Source: Litoditis marina
Taxonomy: Eukaryota; Nematoda; Chromadorea; Rhabditida; Rhabditidae
Length of the DNA stretch: 64,000 nt
Direction: 5' to 3'
Assembly (NCBI GenBank): GCA_964036275.1
Contig: CAXIWQ010000487.1
Span: forward strand, 248,001-312,000
Each line of letters begins with the position of its first letter. The first letter of the stretch is position 1. Shown here piece after piece: positions 53,301 through 64,000 of this stretch. Both the position numbers and the translations under genes were made by a program. The notes under the pieces are model-generated. The model saw only the letters and a program-made list of their open reading frames with translations, was not told where the DNA came from and ran no database searches.

Positions 53301-54240
53301 TTATCGACTCTTCGGCTTGCAGTTACAGAAAAAAAAACTCATACGGCAATCAAGTCTGTTGCTCCCAACTACAAAAACCTAATACGACTTTATATTCTGT
53401 GGCGCACAGCCACAAAAGACAGATTAACGCGGTTATTGACTCTTTGCCTTGCAGCTACAGAAAAAAGTTTATACGGCTATCAAGTATGTTGCTCCCAGCT
53501 AGAAAAACCCAATACAACTATCTTTTCTGTGGCACACAGCCACAAAATACGAACTAACGCGGTTATTGACTATTTGCCTTGCAGCTACAAAAAAAAGTTT
53601 ATACGGCTATCAAGTCTGTTGCTCCCAGCTACAAAAACCTAATACGACTTACTATTCTGTGGCGCACAGCCACAAAAGACAAATTAACGCGGTTATTGAC
53701 TCTTTACCGTGCAGCTACAGAAAACAGTTTATACGGCTATCGAGTATGTTGCTCCCAGCTACAAAAACCTGATACGACAATCTATTCTGTGGCGCACAGC
53801 CACAAAATACGAATTAACGCGGTTGTCGACTCTTTGCCTTGCAACTACAGAGAACAGTTCATACGGCTATCAAGTCTGTTGCTCCCAGATACAAAAACCT
53901 AATACGACTATCTATTATGTGGCGCACAGCCACAAAATACGAATTAACGCGGTTATCGACTCTTTGGCTTGCAGTTACAGAGAAAAGTTCATACGGCTAT
54001 CAAATCTGTTGCTCCCAGCTACAAAAACCTAATACGACAATCTATTCTGTGGCGCACAGCCATAACATACGAAATAACGCGGTTATTGACTCTTTGGCTT
54101 GCAGTTACAGAGAAAAATTTATACGGCTATCAAGTCTGTTGCTCCCAGCTACAAAAACCTAATACGACTCCATATTCTGTGGCGCACAGCCACAAAAGAC
54201 AAATTAACGCGGTTATTGACTCTTTGCCGTAAAGCTACAG
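45980..54240 (+). repeat. Adjacent tandem duplication of ~4.29 kb (33 monomers)
   Basis: 45980-50272 and 50273-54240 match in order. The offset slides from 4294 to 4289 because the right copy has several one-base deletions, such as GTTGCTCCAGCT near 50633 and 51411 and CAGAAACAG near 50992. Pairs include 46036/50330, 46817/51109, 47599/51888, 48458/52747, 49290/53579 and 49680/53969. The unit overlaps the right copy of the 3.12-kb duplication, so the two events are nested. Confidence 0.87.
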
Positions 54241-57200
54241 AAAAAAGTTTATACGGCTATCAAGTATGTTGCTCCCAGCTACAAAGACCTAACACGACTA
54301 TATATTTTGTGGCGCACAGCCACAAAAGACGACTTAACGCGGTTATTGACTCTTTGCATTGCAGCTACAGAAAAAAGTTCATACGGCTATCAAGTCTGTT
54401 GCTCCCAGATACAAAAACCTAAGACGACTATATATTCTGTGGCGCACAGCCACAAAATACGAATTAACGCGTTATTGACTCTTTGCCTTGCAGCTACAGA
54501 GAACAGTTCATACGGCTATCAAATCTGTTGCTCCCAGCTACAAAAACCTAATACGACAATCTATTTTGTGGCGCACATCCACCAAATACGAATTAACGCG
54601 GTTATTGACTCTTTGCCTTGCACCTACAAAAAAAAATCATACGGCTATCAAGTCTGTTGCTCCCAACTACAAAAACCTAATACGACTTTATATTCTGTGG
54701 CGCACAACCACAAAAGACAAATTAACGCGGTTATTGACTCTTTGCCTTGCAGCTACAGAAAAAAGTTTATACGGCTATCAAGTCTGTTGCTCCCAGCTAC
54801 AAAAACCTAATACGATTATCTATTCTGTGACGCACAGCCACGAAATACGAATCAACGCGGTTATCGACTCTTCGGCTTGCAGTTACAGAGAAAAAACTCA
54901 TACGGCAATCAAGTCTGCTGCTCCCAACTACAAAAACCTAATACGACTTTATATTCTGTGGCGCACAGCCACCAAAGACAGATTAACGCGGTTATTGACT
55001 CTTTGCCTTGCAGCTACAGAAAAAAGTTTATACGGCTATCAAGTATGTTGCTCCCAGCTAGAAAAACCCAATACAACTATATATTCTGTGGCGCACAGCC
55101 ATAAAATACGAAATAACGCGGTTATTGACTCTTTGGCTTGCAGTTACAGAGAAAAGTTTATACGGCTATCAAGTCTGTTGCTCCCAGCTACAAAAACCTA
55201 ATACGACTCCATATTCTTTGGCGCACAGCCACAAAAGACAAATTAACGCGGTTATTGACTCTTTGCCGTAAAGCTACAGAAAAAAGTTTATACGGCTATC
55301 AAGTATGTTGCTCCCAGCTACAAAGACCTAACACGACTATATATTTTGTGGCGCACAGCCACAAAAGACGACTTAACGCGGTTATTGACTCTTTGCCTTG
55401 CAGCTACAGAAAAAAGTTCATACGGCTATCAAGTCTGTTGCTCCCAGATACAAAAACCTAAGACGACTATATATTCTGTGGCGCACAGCCACAAAAGACG
55501 AATTAACGCGTTATTGACTCTTTGCCTTGCAGCTACAGAGAACAGTTCATACGGCTATCAAATCTGTTGCTCCCAGCTACAAAAACCTGATACGACAATC
55601 TATTTTGTGGCGCACATCCACCAAATACGAATTAACGCGGTTATTGACTCTTTGCCTTGCACCTACAAAAAAAAATCATACGGCTATCAAGTCTGTTGCT
55701 CCCAACTACAAAAACCTAATACGACTTTATATTCTGTGGCGCACAACCACAAAAGACAAATTAACGCGGTTATTGACTCTTTTCCTTGCAGCTACAGAAA
55801 AAAGTTTATACGGCTATCAAGTCTGTTGCTCCCAGCTACAAAAACCTAATACGATTATCTATTCTGTGGCGCACAGCCACGAAATACGAATCAACGCGGT
55901 TATCGACTCTTCGGCTTGCAGTTACAGAAAAAAAACTCATACGGCAATCAAGTCTGTTGCTCCCAACTACAAAAACCTAATACGACTTTATATTCTGTGG
56001 CGCACAGCCACAAAAGACAGATTAACGCGGTTATTGACTCTTTGCCTTGCAGCTACAGAAAAAAGTTTATACGGCTATCAAGTATGTTGCTCCCAGCTAG
56101 AAAAACCCAATACAACTATCTTTTCTGTGGCACACAGCCACAAAATACGAACTAACGCGGTTATTGACTATTTGCCTTGCAGCTACAAAAAAAAGTTTAT
56201 ACGGCTATCAAGTCTGTTGCTCCCAGCTACAAAAACCTAATACGACTTACTATTCTGTCACGACTATATATTTAGTGGCGCACAGCCACAAAAGACGACT
56301 TAACGCGGTTATTGACTCTTTTCCTTGCAGCTACAGAAAAAAGTTTATACGGCTATCAAATCTGTTGCTCCCAGCTACAAAAACCTAATACGATTATCTA
56401 TTCTGTGGCGCACAGCCACGAAATACGAATCAACGCGGTTATCGACTCTTCGGCTTGCAGTTACAGAAAAAAAAACTCATACGGCAATCAAGTCTGTTGC
56501 TCCCAACTACAAAAACCTAATACGACTTTATATTCTGTGGCGCACAGCCACAAAAGACAGATTAACGCGGTTATTGACTCTTTGCCTTGCAGCTACAGAA
56601 AAAAGTTTATACGGCTATCAAGTATGTTGCTCCCAGCTAGAAAAACCCAATACAACTATCTTTTCTGTGGCACACAGCCACAAAATACGAACTAACGCGG
56701 TTATTGACTATTTGCCTTGCAGCTACAAAAAAAAGTTTATACGGCTATCAAGTCTGTTGCTCCCAGCTACAAAAACCTAATACGACTTACTATTCTGTGG
56801 CGCACAGCCACAAAAGACAAATTAACGCGGTTATTGACTCTTTACCGTGCAGCTACAGAAAACAGTTTATACGGCTATCGAGTATGTTGCTCCCAGCTAC
56901 AAAAACCTGATACGACAATCTATTCTGTGGCGCACAGCCACAAAATACGAATTAACGCGGTTGTCGACTCTTTGCCTTGCAACTACAGAGAACAGTTCAT
57001 ACGGCTATCAAGTCTGTTGCTCCCAGATACAAAAACCTAATACGACTATCTATTATGTGGCGCACAGCCACAAAATACGAATTAACGCGGTTATCGACTC
57101 TTTGGCTTGCAGTTACAGAGAAAAGTTCATACGGCTATCAAATCTGTTGCTCCCAGCTACAAAAACCTAATACGACAATCTATTCTGTGGCGCACAGCCA

Positions 57201-57700
57201 TAACATACGAAATAACGCGGTTATTGACTCTTTGGCTTGCAGTTACAGAGAAAAATTTATACGGCTATCAAGTCTGTTGCTCCCAGCTACAAAAACCTAA
57301 TACGACTCCATATTCTGTGGCGCACAGCCACAAAAGACAAATTAACGCGGTTATTGACTCTTTGCCGTAAAGCTACAAAATAAAAGTTTATACGGCTATC
57401 AAGTATGTTGCTCCCAGCTACAAAGACCTAACACGACTATATATTTAGTGGCGCACAGCCACAAAAGACGACTTAACGCGGTTATTGACTCTTTGCCTTG
57501 CAGCTACAGAAAAAAGTTCATACGGCTATCAAGTCTGTTGCTCCCAGATACAAAAACCTAAGACGACTATATATTCTGTGGCGCACAGCCACAAAAGACG
57601 AATTAACGCGTTATTGACTCTTTGCCTTTCAGCTACAGAGAACAGTTCATACGGCTATCAAGTCTGTTGCTCCCAGCTACAAAAACCTAATACGACTATA
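54240..57700 (+). repeat. Mosaic of shorter copies of the 48-54 kb block
   Basis: Pieces of the neighbouring block recur here at several offsets: 52747 with 54307 (1560) and 55346 (2599); 53187 with 55786 and 56325; and 53579 with 56717 (3138). The stretch 56460-57700 also matches 49033-50275 (offset 7427), sharing the rare GCTACAAAATAAAAG at 49945 and 57373 and CTTTCAGCTACAG. An out-of-phase junction lies at 56258/56259. Confidence 0.8.
56240..56290. other. Out-of-register recombination junction inside a monomer
   Basis: The monomer reads TTACTATTCTGT to 56258 and then CACGACTATATATTTAGTGG. The second part re-enters the same subunit region about 18 bp upstream, so one stretch is duplicated. 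The right-hand sequence is the 50.0/57.4-kb type (ATATTTAGTGGCGC), while the left-hand side is the 56.77-kb type. This is a join between two different monomers out of phase. Confidence 0.8.
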
Positions 57701-58380
57701 TATTCTGTGGCGCACAGCCACAAAAGACGAATTAACGCGGTTATTGACTCTTTGCCTCGCAGTTACAGATAACATTTCATACGGCTATCAAATCTGTTGC
57801 TCCCAGCTACAAAAACCTGATACGACAATCTATTCTGTGGCGCACAGCCACAAAGACGAATTAACGCGGTTATTGACATTTTGACTTGCAGCTACAAAAA
57901 AAATCATACGGCTATCAAGTCTTTTGCTTCCAACTACAGAAACATAATACGACAATCTATTCTGTGGCGCACAGCCACAAAACACGAAATATCGCGGTTA
58001 TCGACTTGTTGGCTTGCAGCTACAGAGAAAAGTTCATACGGCTATCAAGTCTGTTGCTCCCAGCTACAAAAACCTGATACGACAATCTATTCTGTGGCGC
58101 ACAGCCACAAAAGACAAATTAACGCGGTTATTACCTCTTTGCCTTGCAGCTACAGAAAAAAGTTCATACGGCTATCAAATCTGTTGCTCCCAGCTACAAA
58201 AACCTAATACGACAATCTATTCTGTGGCGCACAGCCACAAAATACAAATTATCGCGGTTATCGACTTGTTGGCTTGCAGCTACCGAGAAAAGTTCATACG
58301 GCTATCAAGTCTGTTGCTCCCAGCTACAAAAACCTAATACGACTATACATTCTGTGGCGCACAGCCACAAAAGACGAATT

Positions 58381-58420
58381 AACGCGGTTATTGCCTCGCA
58401 GGTACAGAGAACATTTCATA
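58381..58420. other. 8-bp deletion in one monomer (slippage scar)
   Basis: The usual TTATTGACTCTTTGCCTCG is here TTATTGCCTCG. The missing 8 bases lie between two TTG trinucleotides, as expected of replication slippage or microhomology repair. The next base change, CGCAGGTACAG for CGCAGTTACAG, is also private to this monomer. Confidence 0.8.
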
Positions 58421-58509
58421 CGGCTATCAAATCTGTTGCTCCCAGCTACAAAAACCTAATACGACAATCTATTCTGTGGCGCACAGCCACAAAGACGAAT
58501 TAACGCGGT

Positions 58510-60450
58510 TATTGACATTTTGACTTGCAGCCACAAAAACAAATCATACGGCTATCAAGTCTGTTGCTTCCAACTACAAAAACATAATACGACTTTATAT
58601 TCTGTGGCGCACAGCCACAAAATACAAATTAACGCGGTTATTGACTCTTTGCCTTGCAGTTACAGAGAACATTTCATACGGCTATCAAATCTGTGGCTCC
58701 CAGCTACAAAAACCTAATACGACTTTATATTCTGTGGCGCACAGCCACAAAAGACAAATTAACGCGGTTATTACCTCTTTGCCTTGCAGCTACAGAAAAA
58801 AAGTTTATACGGCTATCAAGTCTGTTGCTCCCAGCTACAAAAACCTAATACGACTTTATATTCTGTGGCGCACAGCCACAAAAGACAAATTAACGCGGTT
58901 ATTGACTCTTTGCCGTGCAGCTACAGAAAAAAGTTTATATGGCTATCAAGTATGTTGTTCCCAGCTAGAAAAACCCAATACAACTATCTATTCTGTGGCA
59001 CACAGCCACAAAATACGATATAACGCGGTTATCGACTCTTTGCCTTGCAGCTACAGAAAAAAGTTTATACGGCTATCAAGTCTGTTGCTCATGGCTACAA
59101 AAACCTAATACGACTTTATATCCTGTGGCGCACAGCCACAAAAGACAAATTAACGCGGTTATTACCTCTTTGCCTTGCAGCTACAGAAAAATGTTCATAC
59201 GGCTATCAAGTCTGTTGCTCCCAGCTACAAAAACCTGATACGACAATCTATTCTGTGGCGCACAGCCACAAAGACGAATTAACGCGGTTATTGACATTTT
59301 GACTTGCAGCTACAAAAAAAAATCATACGGCTATCAAGTCTGTTGCTCCCAACTACAAAAACATAATACGACTTTATATTCTGTGGCGCACAGCCACAAA
59401 ATACAAATTAACGCGGTTATTGACTCTTTGCCTTGCAGTTACAGAGAACATTTCATACGGCTATCAAATCTGTTGCTCCCAGCTACAAAAACCTAATACG
59501 ACTTTATATTCTGTGGCGCACAGCCACGAAAGACAAATTAACGCGGTTATTACCTCTTTGCCTTGCAGCTACAGAAAAAAAGTTTATACGGCTATCAAGT
59601 CTGTTGCTCCCAGCTACAAAAACCTAATACGACTTTATATTCTGTGGCGCACAGCCACAAAAGACAAATTAACGCGGTTATTGACTCTTTGCCGTGCAGC
59701 TACAGAAAAAAGTTTATATGGCTATCAAGTATGTTGCTCCCAGCTAGAAAAACCCAATACAACTATCTATTCTGTGGCACACAGCCACAAAATACGATAC
59801 AACGCGGTTATCGACTCTTTGCCTTGCAGCTACAGAAAAAAGTTTATACGGCTATCAAGTCTGTTGCTCATGGCTACAAAAACCTAATACGACTTTATAT
59901 CCTGTGGAGCACAGCCACAAAAGACAAATTAACGCGGTTATTACCTCTTTGCCTTGCAGCTACAGAAAAAAGTTCATACGGCTATCAAGTCTGTTGCTCC
60001 CAGCTACAAAAACCTGATACGACAATCTATTCTGTGGCGCACAGCCACAAAAGACAAATTAACGCGGTTATTGACTCTTTGCCGTGCAGCTACAGAAAAA
60101 AGTTTATATGGCTATCAAGTATGTTGCTCCCAGCTAGAAAAACCCAATACAACTATCTATTCTGTGGCACACAGCCACAGAATACGATATAACGCGGTTA
60201 TCGACTCTTTGCCTTGCAGCTACAGAAAAAAGTTCATACGGCTATCAAGTCTGTTGCTCCCAGCTACAAAAACCTAATACGACTTTATATTCTGTGGCGC
60301 ACAGCCACAAAAGACAAATTAACGCGGTTATTACCTCTTTGCCTTGCAGCTACAGAAAAAAAGTTTATACGGCTATCAAGTCTGTTGCTCCCAGCTACAA
60401 AAACCTAATACGACTTTATATTCTGTGGCGCACAGCCACAAAAGACAAAT
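58510..60450 (+). repeat. Block homologous to 2755-4700 at the far left of the window
   Basis: Monomer starts 58641, 58784, 59433, 59563, 59954 and 60214 correspond to 2888, 3031, 3681, 3811, 4202 and 4462 at an offset of 55752-55753 bp. Private variants are shared: TGTTGTTCCCAGCTAGAAAA, AATACGATATAACG and CTCATGGCTACA. This copy has its own changes, such as ATCTGTGGCTCCC near 58690 and AAAAATGTTCATACGG near 59188. Confidence 0.82.
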
Positions 60451-61499
60451 TAACGCGGTTATTGACTTTTTGCCGTGCAGCTACAGAAAAAAGTTTATAT
60501 GGCTATCAAGTATGTTGTTCCCAGCTAGAAAAACCCAATACAACTATCTATTCTGTGGCACACAGCCACAAAATACGATATAACGCGGTTATCGACTCTT
60601 TGCCTTGCAGCTACAGAAAAAAGTTTATACGGCTATCAAGTCTGTTGCTCATGGCTACAAAAACCTAATACGACTTTATATCCTGTGGCGCACAGCCACA
60701 AAAGACAAATTAACGCGGTTATTACCTCTTTGCCTTGCAGCTACAGAAAAAAGTTCATACGGCTATCAAGTCTGTTGCTCCCAGCTACAAAAACCTGATA
60801 CGACAATCTATTCTGTGGCGCACAGCCACAAAAGACAAATTAACGCGGTTATTACCTCTTTGCCGTGCAGCTACAGAAAAAAGTTCATACGGCTATCAAA
60901 TCTGTTGCTCCCAGCTACAAAAACCTAATACGACAATCTATTCTGTGGCGCACAGCCACAAAAGACAAATTAACGCGGTTATTACCTCTTTGCCTTGCAG
61001 CTACAGAAAAAAGTTCATACGGCTATCAAGTCTGTTGCTCCCAGCTACAAAAACCTGATACGACAATCTATTCTGTGGCGCACAGCCACAAAAGACAAAT
61101 TATCGCGGTTATCGACTTGTTGGCTTGCAGCTACCGAGAAAAGTTCATACGGCTATCAAGTCTGTTGCTCCCAGCTACAAAAACATAATACAACTATATA
61201 TTCTGTGGCGCACAGCCACAAAAGACGAATTAACGCGGTTATTGACTCTTTGCCTCGCAGTTACAGAGAACATTTCATACGGCTATCAAGTCTGTTGCTC
61301 CCAGCTACAAAAACATAATACAACTATATATTCTGTGGCGCACAGCCACAAAAGACGAATTAACGCGGTTATTGACTCTTTGCCTCGCAGTTACAGAGAA
61401 CATTTCATACGGCTATCAAATCTGTTGCTCCCAGCTACAAAAACCTAATACGACAATCTATTCTGTGGCGCACAGCCACAAAGACGAATTAACGCGGTT

Positions 61500-64000
61500 A
61501 TTGACATTTTGACTTGCAGCCACAAAAACAAATCATACGGCTATCAAGTCTGTTGCTTCCAACTACAAAAACATAATACGACTTTATATTCTGTGGCGCA
61601 CAGCCACAAAATACAAATTAACGCGGTTATTGACTCTTTGCCTTGCAGTTACAGAGAACATTTCATACGGCTATCAAATCTGTTGCTCCCAGCTACAAAA
61701 ACCTAATACGACTTTATATTCTGTGGCGCACAGCCACAAAAGACAAATTAACGCGGTTATTACCTCTTTGCCTTGCAGCTACAGAAAAAAAGTTTATACG
61801 GCTATCAAGTCTGTTGCTCCCAGCTACAAAAAACCTAATACGACTTTATATTCTGTGGCGCACAGCCACAAAAGACAAATTAACGCGGTTATTGACTCTT
61901 TGCCGTGCAGCTACAGAAAAAAGTTTATATGGCTATCAAGTATGTTGTTCCCAGCTAGAAAAACCCAATACAACTATCTATTCTGTGGCACACAGCCACA
62001 AAAGACAAATTAACGCGGTTATTGAATCTTTGCCTTGCAGCTACAGAAAAAAGTTTATACGGCTATCAAGTCTGTTGCTCCCAGCTACAAAAACCTAATA
62101 CGATTATCTATTCTGTGGCGCACAGCCACGAAATACGAATTAACGCGGTTATCGACTCTTCGGCTTGCAGTTACAGAAAAAAAAACTCATACGGCAATCA
62201 AGTCTGTTGCTCCCAACTACAAAAACCTAATACAACTATCTTTTCTGTGGCACACAGCCACAAAATACGAATTAACGCGGTTATTGACTCTTTGCCTCGC
62301 AGTTACAGAGAACATTTCATACGGCTATCAAATCTGTTGCTCCCAGCTACAAAAACCTAATACGATTATCTATTCTGTGGCGCACAGCCACGAAATACGA
62401 ATTAACGCGGTTATTGACATTTTGACTTGCAGCCACAAAAACAAATCATACGGCTATCAAGTCTGTTGCTTCCAACTACAAAAACATAATACGACTTTAT
62501 ATTCTGTGGCGCACAGCCACAAAATACAAATTAACGCGGTTATTGACTCTTTGCCTTGCAGTTACAGAGAACATTTCATACGGCTATCAAATCTGTTGCT
62601 CCCAGCTACAAAAACCTAATACGACTTTATATTCTGTGGCGCACAGCCACAAAAGACAAATTAACGCGGTTATTACCTCTTTGCCTTGCAGCTACAGAAA
62701 AAAAGTTTATACGGCTATCAAGTCTGTTGCTCCCAGCTACAAAAAACCTAATACGACTTTATATTCTGTGGCGCACAGCCACAAAAGACAAATTAACGCG
62801 GTTATTGACTCTTTGCCGTGCAGCTACAGAAAAAAGTTTATATGGCTATCAAGTATGTTGTTCCCAGCTAGAAAAACCCAATACAACTATCTATTCTGTG
62901 GCACACAGCCACAAAAGACAAATTAACGCGGTTATTGACTCTTTGCCTTGCAGCTACAGAAAAAAGTTTATACGGCTATCAAGTCTGTTGCTCCCAGCTA
63001 CAAAAACATAATACAACTATATATTCTGTGGCGCACAGCCACAAAAGACGAATTAACGCGGTTATTGACTCTTTGCCTCGCAGTTACAGAGAACATTTCA
63101 TACGGCTATCAAATCTGTTGCTCCCAGCTACAAAAACCTAATACGACAATCTATTCTGTGGCGCACAGCCACAAAGACGAATTAACGCGGTTATTGACAT
63201 TTTGACTTGCAGCCACAAAAACAAATCATACGGCTATCAAGTCTGTTGCTTCCAACTACAAAAACATAATACGACTTTATATTCTGTGGCGCACAGCCAC
63301 AAAATACAAATTAACGCGGTTATTGACTCTTTGCCTTGCAGTTACAGAGAACATTTCATACGGCTATCAAATCTGTTGCTCCCAGCTACAAAAACCTAAT
63401 ACGACTTTATATTCTGTGGCGCACAGCCACAAAAGACAAATTAACGCGGTTATTACCTCTTTGCCTTGCAGCTACAGAAAAAAAGTTTATACGGCTATCA
63501 AGTCTGTTGCTCCCAGCTACAAAAAACCTAATACGACTTTATATTCTGTGGCGCACAGCCACAAAAGACAAATTAACGCGGTTATTGACTCTTTGCCGTG
63601 CAGCTACAGAAAAAAGTTTATATGGCTATCAAGTATGTTGTTCCCAGCTAGAAAAACCCAATACAACTATCTATTCTGTGGCACACAGCCACAAAAGACA
63701 AATTAACGCGGTTATTGAATCTTTGCCTTGCAGCTACAGAAAAAAGTTTATACGGCTATCAAGTCTGTTGCTCCCAGCTACAAAAACCTAATACGATTAT
63801 CTATTCTGTGGCGCACAGCCACGAAATACGAATTAACGCGGTTATCGACTCTTCGGCTTGCAGTTACAGAAAAAAAAACTCATACGGCAATCAAGTCTGT
63901 TGCTCCCAACTACAAAAACCTAATACAACTATCTTTTCTGTGGCACACAGCCACAAAATACGAATTAACGCGGTTATTGACTCTTTGCCTCGCAGTTACA
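61500..64000 (+). repeat. Higher-order units of 913 and 780 bp at the right edge
   Basis: The marker monomer with GCAGCCACAAAAACAAATC recurs at 61516, 62429 and 63209. The block from 61516 matches those from 62429 (offset 913, seven monomers) and 63209 (a further 780, six monomers). All three carry CAGCTACAAAAAACCTAAT with one extra A. The unit is cut by the window end. Confidence 0.85.

Larger units (their letters stand above)
26356..64000 (+). repeat. 130-bp satellite array, segment C (about 290 monomers)
   Basis: Resumption of the host satellite in the same orientation, continuing past the window end. Two parts differ in monomer content. From 26.4 to about 31.5 kb and from about 57.8 kb to the end, monomers resemble segments A and B and include the marker variant. 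From about 31.5 to 57.8 kb, distinct subfamilies dominate: CTCTTCGGCTTGCAG with CATACGGCAATCAAG, CGCACATCCACC, GCCGTAAAGCTAC, CACAGCCATAAAATAC and AAGACGACTTAACGC. In the more diverged part one-base deletions such as AACGCGTTATTG (48.6, 50.2, 52.9, 54.5, 55.5 and 57.6 kb) and GTTGCTCCAGCT (50.6 and 51.4 kb) mark related copies. No insertion or inverted monomer is seen in this segment. Confidence 0.97.

Noticed and set aside
1..64000. CRISPR array
   Set aside because: There are no unique spacers between short conserved repeats. Whole 130-bp units are repeated and the flanking context is eukaryotic-style satellite with inserted elements.
1..64000. Telomeric repeats, rRNA or tRNA genes
   Set aside because: I looked for TTAGGC/TTAGGG-type runs and for rRNA- or tRNA-like stretches in the non-satellite parts and saw none.
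1..64000. CENP-B box
   Set aside because: No monomer position matches the TTCG....A..CGGG core; TTCATACGGC is only a loose resemblance.

Overview
This window is eukaryotic satellite DNA and carries no gene I can support. About 60.6 kb of the 64 kb is one head-to-tail tandem array of a roughly 130-bp monomer, about 466 copies, all in the same orientation. The array runs off both ends of the window. The organism is probably an invertebrate with an AT-rich genome. The style of the inserted elements (short terminal-inverted-repeat elements, a fold-back element, simple TCGA-rich repeats) would suit a nematode, but no conserved gene is present to test that. The array could be centromeric, pericentromeric or interstitial heterochromatin, and the sequence does not decide between these.

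Layout. (1) 1-13268: satellite segment A. (2) 13269-13862: a 594-bp element with perfect 13-bp terminal inverted repeats and a 6-bp target duplication, filled with a ~41-bp TCGA-rich tandem repeat. (3) 13863-23587: satellite segment B, which contains a paralogous empty site for that element at 16720-16725. (4) 23588-26355: a ~2.77-kb composite insertion. It starts with a GC-rich hairpin, then a unique AT-rich stretch with a GT microsatellite and a G-quadruplex motif. Next comes a second, unrelated tandem repeat that also has a 130-bp period and carries TGACGTCA palindromes. It ends in a 707-bp fold-back element with 288-bp arms. (5) 26356-64000: satellite segment C, continuing to the window end.

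The satellite is organised at four levels. Each monomer is an old triplication of a ~43-bp subunit (44+41+45 bp). Monomers form higher-order units of 5, 6, 7, 10 or more monomers. These sit in multi-kb duplications, the clearest being adjacent tandem duplications of ~3.12 kb (41.17-47.35 kb) and ~4.29 kb (45.98-54.24 kb). Blocks near the left edge also recur near the right edge, about 55.75 kb apart. Two domains are visible by subfamily: 1-31.5 kb plus 57.8-64 kb are rich in one marker monomer (TTGACATTTTGACTTGCAG), while 31.5-57.8 kb carries more diverged monomers.

The many overlapping plus-strand open frames come from a monomer that is poor in stop codons on one strand. They shift frame every monomer and are not annotated as genes.
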